Positions 1-7,800 of a DNA stretch of 12,230 nucleotides are shown here, piece after piece; the first letter of the stretch is position 1, and every line of letters starts with the position of its first letter. Both the position numbers and the translations under genes were made by a program. This DNA is from Leucogyrophana mollusca (taxonomy: Eukaryota > Basidiomycota > Agaricomycetes > Boletales). Below the pieces are notes generated by a model that had not been told where the DNA came from, did not search any database, and worked only from the letters and a program-made list of their open reading frames with translations. The DNA lies in assembly GCA_021014945.1 (NCBI GenBank), contig MU266821.1, positions 1-12,230 on the forward strand. The letters run 5' to 3'.

Positions 1-871
1 GGGGGCGCGGGAGGCGCGAGAGGCGCGAGAGGGTTCGCGAGGGGCGCGGGGGGATGTGTGGGGGGGACGGGAGGCGTGGGAGGCGCAAGGGGCATGGGAG
101 AGTCGACGTCAGCGGGCGCGGGGGCAGCGCTGGAGGGTCCCGAGCCCACCATAGACAAAAGGTGGGCCGCATGTCCCACTCCAGGCTGGGAGGTGTAAAG
201 TACCGGGTTGTAGGAGGGCAGCTTGTGCCAGAGCTCGTCGAATTCGCGGAAATGCGGGAAGGCGGCGAGGGATTGTGCTGCAATATAATGAGTGCACCGT
301 GAAAAATAAAAGTATAAAAAAAAACATACCCATCAGCGTGGTGTGGCCGTCGGGCGCCGAGGGGTCGACGCCATGCCCTGTCCCTCTCAACTTATCTTTT
401 TCAGTGCGATATTTAGACTTAAGGCTGGCGGGTGATAAGTGAATTAGATGTGATTATACAAAGGGGGGGGGGGACTTACTTGCGTAGATGCGAGTCCAGC
501 GAATCAGCGAATTTTTGCGGGTGTTCGGCATAGAGATCCTTGTAGATTATGTTGTCTTCGAAAATGTGTCGAGCGACGATCGCGAGGATCGAGTTTTTGC
601 TGGCGCCGGATGGCTTCTGATCACCCGGGAGTTCCTTCGCCTTCTTGCCTGAAGTGTCGATGAACAGGATCGAGAAATCGGCGGGGTGTGCGTGGAGCCA
701 TGCGACTAATCTGTCGGTGAGTCCGGGGTTGTTCGCCCACTGGATGCTAAACTTCGCTTTGCCGGTCTTGGGGCCGTCGGTGGTCGAGGATTGCCTTGGG
801 GGCATTGTCGGGCTGCAGCAAGGCTGCTGCAGCCTGGCTGAGCGACGAAGGTTATGGCGATGGGGAGGCAT
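1..871 (-). CDS. Hypothetical protein, Agaricomycete-expanded family (5' part, 3' end off the window)
   Basis: Three exons join in frame: 871-480, 424-330 and 277-1. The introns are 479-425 (donor GTAAGT, acceptor CCAG) and 329-278 (GTATGT..GCAG). The N-terminus is basic (RRSARL). It is followed by a globular part containing KFSIQWANNPGLTDRLVAWL, then SHLRNLKSKYR, GVDPSAPDGHTTL and FREFDELWHKLPSYNP. The spacing and the 'hLrxLKxKYR ... D-LW-LPxYNP' pattern resemble, from memory, a large family of unnamed Agaricomycete proteins that look like trihelix/Myb-SANT modules; this is recollection, not a search. From about residue 180 the protein becomes Pro/Ala-rich, which explains the G-rich plus strand of the first 130 bases. 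No stop is reached, so the gene continues to the left. The start at 871 is the first Met; a second Met lies at residue 23. Function unknown. DNA binding is only a guess from the basic helical segment. Confidence 0.65.
425..479 (-). other. Intron with an 11-base homopolymer C run next to its donor
   Basis: Minus strand: the donor GTAAGT is followed at once by eleven C (plus strand G at 463-473), and the intron ends CCGCCAG. It is 55 bases long, typical of basidiomycetes. Splicing joins AA|C to give Asn and keeps the frame. The homopolymer length is prone to sequencing error, but it lies in the intron and would not alter the protein. Confidence 0.65.
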
Positions 872-880
872 GTCAATTTA

Positions 881-957
881 GACTCCGACGCCGACATGCC
901 GGGACTCGAAAACGTCCCAGACGTTTTCTGTCCCGGCATTTGTCGGCGTGGGAGCCT
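881..957. repeat. Large near-perfect inverted repeat (hairpin) upstream of the 871 start
   Basis: Outer arms: 887-905 (ACGCCGACA, TGCCGGGAC) against 930-949 (GTCCCGGCA, TTTGTCGGCGT), differing by a one-to-two-base bulge. Pairing continues weakly outward to 881 and 957. Inside them is a second perfect stem, GAAAACGTC (908-916) with GACGTTTTC (920-928), around a CCA loop. The whole folds into one stem of roughly 33 base pairs. It starts 10 bases upstream of the minus-strand ATG, so it would lie in the 5' leader or promoter of that gene. It may be a MITE-like relic, a palindromic protein-binding site or an RNA leader structure. No clear target-site duplication was seen. Confidence 0.75.
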
Positions 958-965
958 TACTTTGA

Positions 966-1234
966 ACGCCACTTTTGAACACCACTAATGGCCCCAAGCT
1001 GACAAATCCAATCACCTGTTACATTCGAGACAACTTCAACAACGATGGGTCACCATTGAACAAGCGCGCTTTGAAGATGACGGGTGGCCGCACACCTCTT
1101 GCGTGGAGAGGCAACGTGCTCGCGATATAAAACATAGCGGTCTGTACCCCGACAAACTCCTGGATGCTAAGCTGGACAAAGACTTGGATGCCATTGTGGA
1201 GTACTTCAAGTGGTATCCGAATAAGCCAGCCTAG
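966..1234 (+). pseudogene. Frameshifted 3' end of an Agaricomycete hypothetical gene
   Basis: Two adjacent open stretches make sense only when read together. The frame from 966 to 1127 reads TNPITCYIRDNFNNDGSPLN and then GGRTPLAWRGNVLAI before a TAA at 1128. The frame two bases later, from about 1130 to the TAG at 1232, reads KHSGLYPDKLLDAKLDKDLD, AIVEYFKWYPNKPA. The content resembles, from memory, the C-terminal end of unnamed mushroom proteins with a 'NDGSPxNxx ... WRGxVLxxK ... DLDAIVxYFxxY' pattern. I infer a single-base frameshift near 1127. No start is present: there is a TGA at 963 in the first frame. The overlapping minus-strand open frame looks like a shadow. Confidence 0.4.
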
Positions 1235-1366
1235 CCCTTTCCTCATAATGTAAGTGCTTGACTCGTGGTCCTTCAGGCCTTAGGCTCGATTTCTACTGAT
1301 CCAACCTAGGTACAGGAATAAATGTCCCGGTTGTTCAGCAAAGGTGCTGGGAAGGTCAAAGTCTTA
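1235..1366. other. Intergenic, nothing recognised
   Basis: No open frame of note. GTAAGT at 1251 and CCTAG at 1309 could be splice sites of the broken gene to the left, but they lie beyond its stop, so they are not used. Confidence 0.4.
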
Positions 1367-1980
1367 TCACTCTCGCCTTCGTCGTTGCATTTGTATCTTA
1401 TCACAAGTCCAGTGTATTGCTCTATGCTCTATGAAACCTGATGTGTATTTGTATTGTTCGCTGTTTTCTGCGGCGCAGGCATGCCTGGGGTGAAGCAAAG
1501 CGACGCACTGTACCTCGAAGCCCATCGCCAAATTCGCTACATCCAAGTCTTCCGCCAAGTTTGTGTTCTGAAACAGGCGTTCGTGAGTTCCGAAGGTGGA
1601 AGCAATCCAGCGCCCAGTTGCGTGTATCCCGCCAGGCAATCCTCGAGGCCATACCCTGGACCTGTACCATGATCGTCTATCACAGCGCTTACCGTCTCGA
1701 TCACAAAAGATGATGTGACAAGGAAGGCGTACTCTACCCGTGTTCATCCACATCGTAGTCGACGCCCTCACTGTGGGACATTTCAGCGTTGGTTCCATTC
1801 TGAGGATGTTCTTAGCGCCTGCGCCGCATCCTCGAGGTGGTCGAGGCTGCGGGATGGACATCCAGCGTATAAGACGTTCTCGCTGCATCGCTGTGGAGCG
1901 TTTTCGACCTTGTGAATCGCTCGATCGCATCTCGCTACTGCGTAGTTAATATTGAGCAGATATTCGTCTTTCGCGTCGAC
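1367..1980 (-). pseudogene. Frame-broken remnant of an unrecognised gene
   Basis: Three minus-strand stretches have protein-like composition but lie in different frames. The first runs 1980-1787 and contains KDEYLLNINYAVARCDRAIH and NVLYAGCPSRSLDHLEDAAQ, ending in a TGA after EWNQR. The second, about 1738-1547, contains EYAFLVTSSFVIETVSAVID and GPGYGLEDCLAGYTQLGAGL and ends in TAG. The third, about 1575-1367, contains NLAEDLDVANLAMGFEVQCV and EQYKYTSGF and ends in TGA. The first and second share a frame separated by TGA codons, and the bridging stretch GVDYDVDEHG is in another frame. This suggests either missed introns or indels plus nonsense changes. No donor/acceptor pair restores one frame cleanly, so I call it a pseudogene. 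The family is not recognised. Confidence 0.4.
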
Positions 1981-2012
1981 AAAACTCCGCCATTGCGAAC
2001 TTGCTTGTTACG

Positions 2013-2531
2013 ATGGGAGGCGTCTGTCGTTCCTGCCACCTACAACTCGGTAGGATGCTGTCCAGTTTCGTCCGATCTCTTCAATGCGACGACGTCAACG
2101 AAAACCCAGCTATCTCCGAGATCGGAAACATCGAGCAGGTAAGGGCGGCCCAAGTGGGGGCGGAACGAGCGAGGGAAGATGCATAGAGAGTGGCTCGGAT
2201 CGCCAGAGACGATGGGGAACGCACTGCGAGAGCAGCTGAGGACATTATCAGACGGGCTCGAGCTGCACAGGAGGATGCGTGCCGAGCCGAGAGGCCTCCC
2301 GGGGTGGTGGTGGAGTTAGCCGCGCAAGCAGCGAAAGAGGAAGCGCGGCGAACACAGGCAGAGGGAGCGAGCTTAGTGGAGGTGTTGAGTGACCAGATGA
2401 AGAAGACAGCTCAGGAGGTGGACGGTGAGAGACAAACACGTGCAGCGCAAGGAGAGGCAAGGAGGGCTGAGGATAATGCTAGGGCGGAAATTCAGCGCTT
2501 GAAGCAAGTCACCGAAGGCGGGTTACCGTGA
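2013..2531 (+). pseudogene. Ala/Arg/Glu-rich coiled-coil protein, interrupted by TAG at 2184
   Basis: The frame from ATG 2013 (open since 1956) reads through a short hydrophobic/Cys start, then NENPAISEIGNIEQVRAAQ, and stops at TAG 2184-2186. The same frame continues at once to 2531 with ARIARDDGERTARAAEDIIR, EVLSDQMKKTAQEVDGERQT and ARAEIQRLKQVTEG. The even Ala/Arg/Glu spacing on both sides of the stop indicates one long alpha-helical coiled coil. The TAG is one substitution from GAG, which would fit the helix. Alternatively, 2139-2186 is a 48-base in-phase intron with donor CAG|GTAAGG and acceptor GCATAG. It lacks a pyrimidine tract and a clear branch site and is itself coding-like. The start and any upstream exons are uncertain. 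Function unknown; possibly structural or a partner-binding coil. Confidence 0.5.
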
Positions 2532-2559
2532 TCATAACATTCTTGCCTCTTTCGACCTG

Positions 2560-3200
2560 AAGTATCGATCTTGATGCCCACACACTCTGTAGTACTACCC
2601 TGTGCAAGCCTATCGGCACCAGTGTCAGGAGCTCGTTGAGTCTGTGCGACTTTGCCATCAGGTCTTCGATAGGCGGCTCGTCGCGGGAGCTGCGGTGATG
2701 AGAATTCCGCAGTTTCAGTTTTGGTGTCAAGTATTACTGATAGCACTGTCTCAGTACGTACAGATTATACACCCTGGTCGCTTTGAGTGTGTGTGGGTGT
2801 GTGTTGGGGAGGGGGGGTTGGCGTGGAGAATCTCGAGAAGGGGTCGAATCAGTGTCGAACTTGCCACTCTTGATGGTCTCTTGCGTTTGATGTCTGGGAG
2901 TGGGAACTCAATACGTGTCGAGTGCAGGATCGAGTGAGAAATCGAGTCGTACCTCCCTGGGACGTGAGCAACCATGCCCACGACAAAGTACTCGCCGCTT
3001 CGTACCAGTTGTAGGCCGTGAATCCACTTCGTCGACGAGGACGATACTCGATGTGTGCTCCTCAACAACCCGCACGTGCTTGCAACCCTTGACTATGTGT
3101 GTCCAGATCAACTTGCCGTGTGGACGTCGGATCAGCTCGGTGTCGATGAAGTGGTTTTCCTGTCCTGCAATTGCAAAGCCATGAATGATGGCACTTCATC
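2560..3200 (-). pseudogene. Decayed 26S proteasome AAA-ATPase (Rpt2-like) fragment
   Basis: The minus-strand frame from about 3200 reads FAIAGQENHFIDTELIRRPH and then VRVVEEHTSSIVLVDEVDS, followed by TGTKR. This matches the order in proteasomal ATPases of helix 'AVANQ..', 'SELI', 'VRELFRVAEEHAPSI', Walker B (V-D-E-V-D here) and 'GTKR'. The same frame gives SLDPALDT (family: TLDPALIRPGR). One frame over is TRIEFPLPDIKRKR (about 2875-2915; family: RKIEFPLPD.KTK). Further down, EDLMAKS and, in another frame, TGADRLAQ may be traces of the C-terminal domain; that is weak. The Walker A region, the arginine-finger stretch and GRIDRK are missing or unreadable, and at least one frameshift lies near 2910. 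It cannot encode a working subunit. Rpt2 is the best match judged by EEH, GTKR and EFPLPD; other Rpt subunits are possible. Confidence 0.55.
2782..2820. repeat. GT/G-rich simple sequence
   Basis: The plus strand has alternating GT units merging into a G-rich tract that ends in a run of seven G. It interrupts the decayed proteasome-ATPase segment between its EFPLPD motif and its possible C-terminal traces. Confidence 0.7.
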
Positions 3201-3682
3201 CCCATCCCTTCGCATCAATGTGCTGTGCGCAGGTGTCCACTAAACGCTGTGGTGCTACCGATGTTTGGCCGTAGAGTCCACCAGAAGCTGGAGATGACAG
3301 GGACCGATTGCGGCACTGGAAGACGAACGAAGTGGGGGCGGAGAATGGTACATGTGTATGGTCGTTGTTGAAGTTCGATATCACTTTTGAAGAGGACGCC
3401 CGAGGCGCATCAAGGCATAGGCCAATTTTGCGCGGACAGAGCAGGTGGCAAGGGCGGGGTTGTGGGAAAAGAACGGTGGTGTATGTGCTGTCAATGAAAA
3501 CGAGACGCCCATGTCGGATTGGTATGCTATAGCGAATAAGTGCTCGCCGATGGCATGAAGGATCGATTCAAAGTTCGAACAGCATGGGTACGGCATGCTA
3601 TGTGTAAAGGCATGAGGGGGGGCGAACACCGACGTAGCTGCATCCAGCACCCCATCAACACCTTCACTCATCTTCTCGCGCC
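3201..3682. other. Non-genic interval with coding-like scraps
   Basis: Open frames occur on both strands, but none has a start, a family signature or splice sites that join it to a neighbour. On the minus strand, about 3500-3600 reads ILHAIGEHLFAIAYQSDMGV, and 3300-3384 has another short protein-like stretch; both could be remnants. Just before 3683 the plus strand becomes pyrimidine-rich (ACCTTCACTCATCTTCTCGC), as is common near fungal transcription starts, which supports the ATG at 3683. Confidence 0.35.
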
Positions 3683-4456
3683 ATGTCGACGTCAACAAGC
3701 TCCATCGAGCCTTCAGGCGTGCACCGTGTGGCCCGCCGTTCGACGAGGCTTTTCAAGGGGCACACCGATGTTGTCAGGTCCGTTGCGTATTTCCCGGACG
3801 GAAAGCACATTGCGAGTGCGTCCAGTGACAAGACCATCATCATTTGGGACCTCGAGAGTGGTAGGCAAAATGGGGAACCGCTTCGGCATGATTTCGGTGT
3901 CATGTTGAAAGCCATATCCCCGGATGGCAGGAGAATTGTGGGTGGAACGAAGGAGGGCGGGCTGATCATTTGGAACGCAGTGACGCGGGAAGTTGTTCAC
4001 GAGATCAAAGGAGTTGGTGCTTATAGGGCGGCATATTCCCCAGATGGACATTGGATCGTAACTGCGCCGATAGCCAATGAGAGGGAGATACAGTTGTGGG
4101 ACGCGAACACTGGCAGACCTGGCAGAGAACCGTTGAAATGTGAGGACAACGTCTTGTGCGTGGCATTCTCACCAGACGGGTCGCAGGTTGCGGCAGGGTT
4201 GGTCGACGGCTCTTTCCGGGTGATTGATATCTCGACCGGCGAGAGTGCCGTCGGTCCCATAAAAGGTCACACAGAGTATGTGTCGTCGGTTGTGTATTCG
4301 CCAGACGGTCGTCTCCTTGTCACCGGGTCATCGGATCAAAGCATCCGGGTATGGGATTCCAAAACGGGACTCGAAGCAGGGAAGCCGATGCTAGGATGTG
4401 GTTCCCACACTGTGGGCCGTATTAGAACCAATATAATGTGCCTGATGTGGGTCTAA
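3683..4456 (+). CDS. WD40-repeat protein, truncated after five repeats
   Basis: A single open frame of 257 residues starts in a good context (CGCCATGTCG) behind a CT-rich leader. After a short N-terminus, repeat 1 has GHTDVVRSVAYFPDG and SSDKTIIIWD. Repeats 2 to 4 are more divergent but keep SPDG and WN/WD or ID endings. Repeat 5 has GHTEYVSSVVYSPDG and SSDQSIRVWD. Such beta-propellers act as protein-interaction scaffolds and are abundant in Agaricomycetes, often as the C-terminal half of NACHT/NLR-like proteins. No NACHT, P-loop or other domain is seen here. A closed propeller usually needs about seven blades. Similarity stops at GKPMLG (about 4394), and the last 22 residues (GSHTVGRIRTNIMCLMWV at the end) are not WD40-like. 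I infer truncation, perhaps by an insertion or rearrangement; the product may not fold as a full propeller. Confidence 0.75.
   Translation: MSTSTSSIEPSGVHRVARRSTRLFKGHTDVVRSVAYFPDGKHIASASSDKTIIIWDLESGRQNGEPLRHDFGVMLKAISPDGRRIVGGTKEGGLIIWNAVTREVVHEIKGVGAYRAAYSPDGHWIVTAPIANEREIQLWDANTGRPGREPLKCEDNVLCVAFSPDGSQVAAGLVDGSFRVIDISTGESAVGPIKGHTEYVSSVVYSPDGRLLVTGSSDQSIRVWDSKTGLEAGKPMLGCGSHTVGRIRTNIMCLMWV
4399..4430. repeat. Hairpin at the point where the WD40 similarity ends
   Basis: TGGTTC (4399-4404) pairs with GAACCA (4425-4430), enclosing CCCACA/TGTGGG (4404-4409, 4411-4416). A short direct repeat, GATGTGG, occurs at 4395-4401 and again at about 4443-4449. This could be the edge of an inserted element or rearrangement that cut the gene. 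Confidence 0.5.
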
Positions 4457-4869
4457 GGCGATAGGGTTCGAGCGTTCCAGGGCTTTGTTCAATAAATGCT
4501 GGGTAATTATGGGCCTTTAGGAAGTAGGTCAGCAGTTTCCGGCGCGGGTGCCAAGCTCGGCACTGCACGTCAAATTATAATAATGATGCCAGCTGTCGGC
4601 TCCCTCGGGATTAATGTACCCGAGCTTCCCCGCCAATTCTGTGCCGCCGGCAATTACTCCTGACGTTCCTCGGGTGTTCCCGCACCTTCGAGCTCGCTGT
4701 CCCGCACAGCGAGCTCGCATATCTCGAGTATATGATAACCCAAACACATGGGGCTTTGTGTTCCACATACCTAGTGACAAGTAGAGTACATTCAAGTATA
4801 TACATGCATTAATATCCGCCAGAATCTATCAGCTAAGTCCCAGCCCTAGCAGGACACAGCAGACGTCGA
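4457..4869. other. Gene-free spacer between convergent WD40 and KDZ genes
   Basis: No convincing open frame. It holds an AATAAA at 4491-4496 that could serve as polyadenylation signal for the WD40 transcript. It also holds CTCGGG/CCCGAG arms around 4604-4623 and the strong hairpin listed separately. If the KDZ gene belongs to a transposon, one terminus should lie here. No long terminal repeat or matching inverted repeat was found by eye. Confidence 0.5.
4689..4717. repeat. Perfect 12-base-pair hairpin
   Basis: CGAGCTCGCTGT (4689-4700) and ACAGCGAGCTCG (4706-4717) are exact reverse complements around the loop CCCGC. It lies about 150 bases beyond the stop of the minus-strand transposase gene. 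It could be a 3' end structure or a transposase-recognised terminal motif. Confidence 0.8.
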
Positions 4870-7800
4870 TCATGAGTCGGCGGAGACATGCAGGAGATCC
4901 TGCAGTGCTCGAGAGCGCTCCTCGGCTTCTTCGTCATCGTCTTCTTCTTCTTCCAAGTCATCCGTGGACTCCGGTTGAGTACCAGGGCCGCCCCATTGTG
5001 AGAGTGGAGTGTCGAGGACCATGCGAGCAGGCACTCGTGCCTGTGGGGTACTGGCGCTCTCTCCTGGCCCGCATTGAGTGCTTTCTCCATGGACGAGTGT
5101 CCCGCTGAATCCAGGAAGAGCTGCAATATCATTGAGGCGCCGTAGGTGATGGGCAGTGAAGCGGGAACAAATCCTATGACGAATGCTAATCTGGTGAGCA
5201 AGAGCGGGGTGTTGTTCACGTAGCTGGGACTCGCAGGCACGTAGGTAGTGGTCCTCGTCTCGCAAATAAGTGACCAGCCGGCGTACTTCGACATTGAGAC
5301 GCTGGATCTCCTCCTTGGCGCGCAGCATCTTGAAATAGAGGTCCATGGCCGAATGACTGGCGGGTGTGGCCCAAGGATGGTGCGACACATCTTGCCGGGC
5401 GTCACGAAGCAGATCGAAATCTGCCAGAAACACATACTCGACCACTTCGTCCCATTCCAGCTCGCGCCGTGGTGGGGACAGCGCTCGAGCAGCGGTGTTG
5501 TAGCGGTCGAGAGCAGTGCGTATTGCCGCCGAACGCACTTGAAGAGCCTTACCAATATGCTTTCGCATTTTATAGCCTATCGTGAGCTGTGGTGAGCCAA
5601 GAGGACATAAAAATGCCAGAGAACACATACCTGTACCGGCCCTGTTCATCTTCGTCAGCTCGAAGAGTCGAGCAACAATAAGCCCCTCCAGTGTATCCAA
5701 AGCGCGTTGAAATTTTCGGTTCGCAACCAACCTACCAGCGTTTTGCCATTCTGGATCATCTGGAACCCAGCGGCGAGTGACCTCCAGCTTTATCTCCAGG
5801 CTCTGAACAACCTTCAGAACGTTCTCATAGTTATCCAGAGCGTGTCGGCGAGCCGTCTCGAGTTTTGCAGTTGCGCGGGCATCGTGATTGTAGCCGGTGG
5901 CAGAGGATGACACGTTCCATGTGTTACCAACAGCGTCGAGGTCTTTTCTGCAGGATACGTCATCTGATTAAATGACGACAAAGTATGTGAAACATTACAC
6001 TTACTTGCTGGCATCGAGATTTATCAGCTTCTGCCAGTATTCCATCTGGAGCGTCTCCTCGATAGGTTCATAGCGTAGACTCATGAGATACTTCTTCTCA
6101 TCTGCTAGCCACATCTCGAAAACGGCTTCGTCGGTCACATTAAGCTCTCGCATTGCCTGGGCCAAGGTCACCTGTCCATCGGAAAGAATGTCGAGGGCCT
6201 GTTTATAGTTGTTGTATAGAAAATTTGCTAGCGTCAATCAGTGGTAAGAGAAGTCGATCAAACAGACCATGAACAACTTAAAGCACGTACAGAGGTTTTG
6301 GTATACTTCGTAATCATCGTTATGCTCGAAGTACAATGAGATGGCCTGACGCCAATGGAAAACGCTTGTGTAGCGAACGGCGGAAGTGAGTGCATTCGAT
6401 TTCGAAAATGTGCGTTCGCACCCTTCAAGATCTTCGAGACCCAGACCTAGGACATAGATGGCCAGGAAGAGAAGCTGGCACAGACGGCGGTGAGCGTGTC
6501 CATGAAATGCAGGCACAAGGGATGTGTGATTGAGCGCACGCACGCGGGGTCCGAGAGAACTGTTCTGCAGCGTAGTCTTGAACTTGCAGCCGATGTCATA
6601 GCCGCCGCCAAGGTCTTCGCCGAACGCGTCTAGTAGCTTCAATACCACTGCAAGTGGATATTTAGACCTTAAGTTGAATGTCATGAACACGAAACAGACT
6701 ATGTGGATTGCTTGACTCACAGTTCCCCGCTCTGAACCATGTCCGCGATGACCAACGAGAAGCCGTGGCGACAGACCGCCAGAAACACTCCCGACTCATC
6801 AAAAACCCCCCACATCTTCTTGGTCCCCTCATCCTTCATGTTCTTCCAACGGGACGCGCATGGATTATCGTCATCGTCCTGAGTAGCACGAAGTGAGCAG
6901 GAGTACATCACATAGCGTTCGAGTCCAGACGACTTACCTCGTTGTCCAGCAAATCACATTGTACATTGTTGGCGAACTGGTCAACGTACTCTCTTGGTAG
7001 GTAGCGGTCCCCTCCGACTTGTTGCGATGATGGAAGCTCAGCGCTCGATGATGGTAGGTCTAAGTCGTCATCTTCACGTTCTCCAGCCACTTTTCGCAGA
7101 ACCCTCTTCAGCGAGTCATTGCTGTCCATGGCATAAAGCATCTTGAATTTCAAAGGTGCCTCCCCTTTCAACGAGTACGTGCAGGCTGGGCACGCGTGCT
7201 TCAAGCGCCAGTCTTTTGAGTCACGACAAAGGGCATCTTGGACTAGTAAATCGACACTGGCCCGAATTTGAAGATATACATCGAAGGCGATAGAGAATTG
7301 ACGGGAGAGGTAGCGCTGGAACTGAACCTGTCCCAGAGTATTGAATTAATTGTCCCCCAACAGCATCAGTGAAACGAGTACTTACACCATGTAGATTGCA
7401 GATGGTTTTCACAAATGCCTGTATCGAGTAATGAGGGCTGCGTTGGTGGGCGACACGGTAGAACTCCAGGACATTGATAGTGATACCGACAGAGGGCGAG
7501 ATGGGGGAACAAGGGATAACGCCCTGCCGAATCAGAGCAGACGCTATGAAGTCGTCAGTGGGCAGAATGGTGAGAGAAACCTTCTCAGCGCCTATAGAAG
7601 GTGCCGGCATGAGATCCCGTTAAACGCCATATAGATGTGAACAACTTATGGAGAAGATCTACTACCTTGACGCTCGTGGATCCAGAATTCACATCCAATC
7701 CAGGTAAGCAATCTCGCCGACGTTGCTCTTCGAAGAAGCCTATGACCACCTCTCCCCGTTCCAGGCTCCACTGCAAGTACGCATCTGTACAGGACGGCAT

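Noticed and set aside
54..302. Plus-strand open frame opposite the Pro/Ala-rich exon
   Set aside because: It is a shadow of the minus-strand exon and intron. Its Gly/Arg-rich text comes from the complement of Pro/Ala codons.
706..972. Minus-strand frame running through the 881-957 hairpin
   Set aside because: It overlaps the better minus-strand exon (871-480) in another frame and has no family-like content.
2248..2460. Minus-strand Leu/Pro-rich frame
   Set aside because: It is antisense to the Ala/Arg/Glu coiled coil; its composition is that expected of a shadow.
2602..2937. Plus-strand frame of 111 residues
   Set aside because: It lies opposite the proteasome-ATPase remnant and has no recognisable motif or splice support.
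5248..5595. Plus-strand frames within the KDZ last exon
   Set aside because: The minus-strand reading carries the family motifs and correct splice phases; these are shadows.
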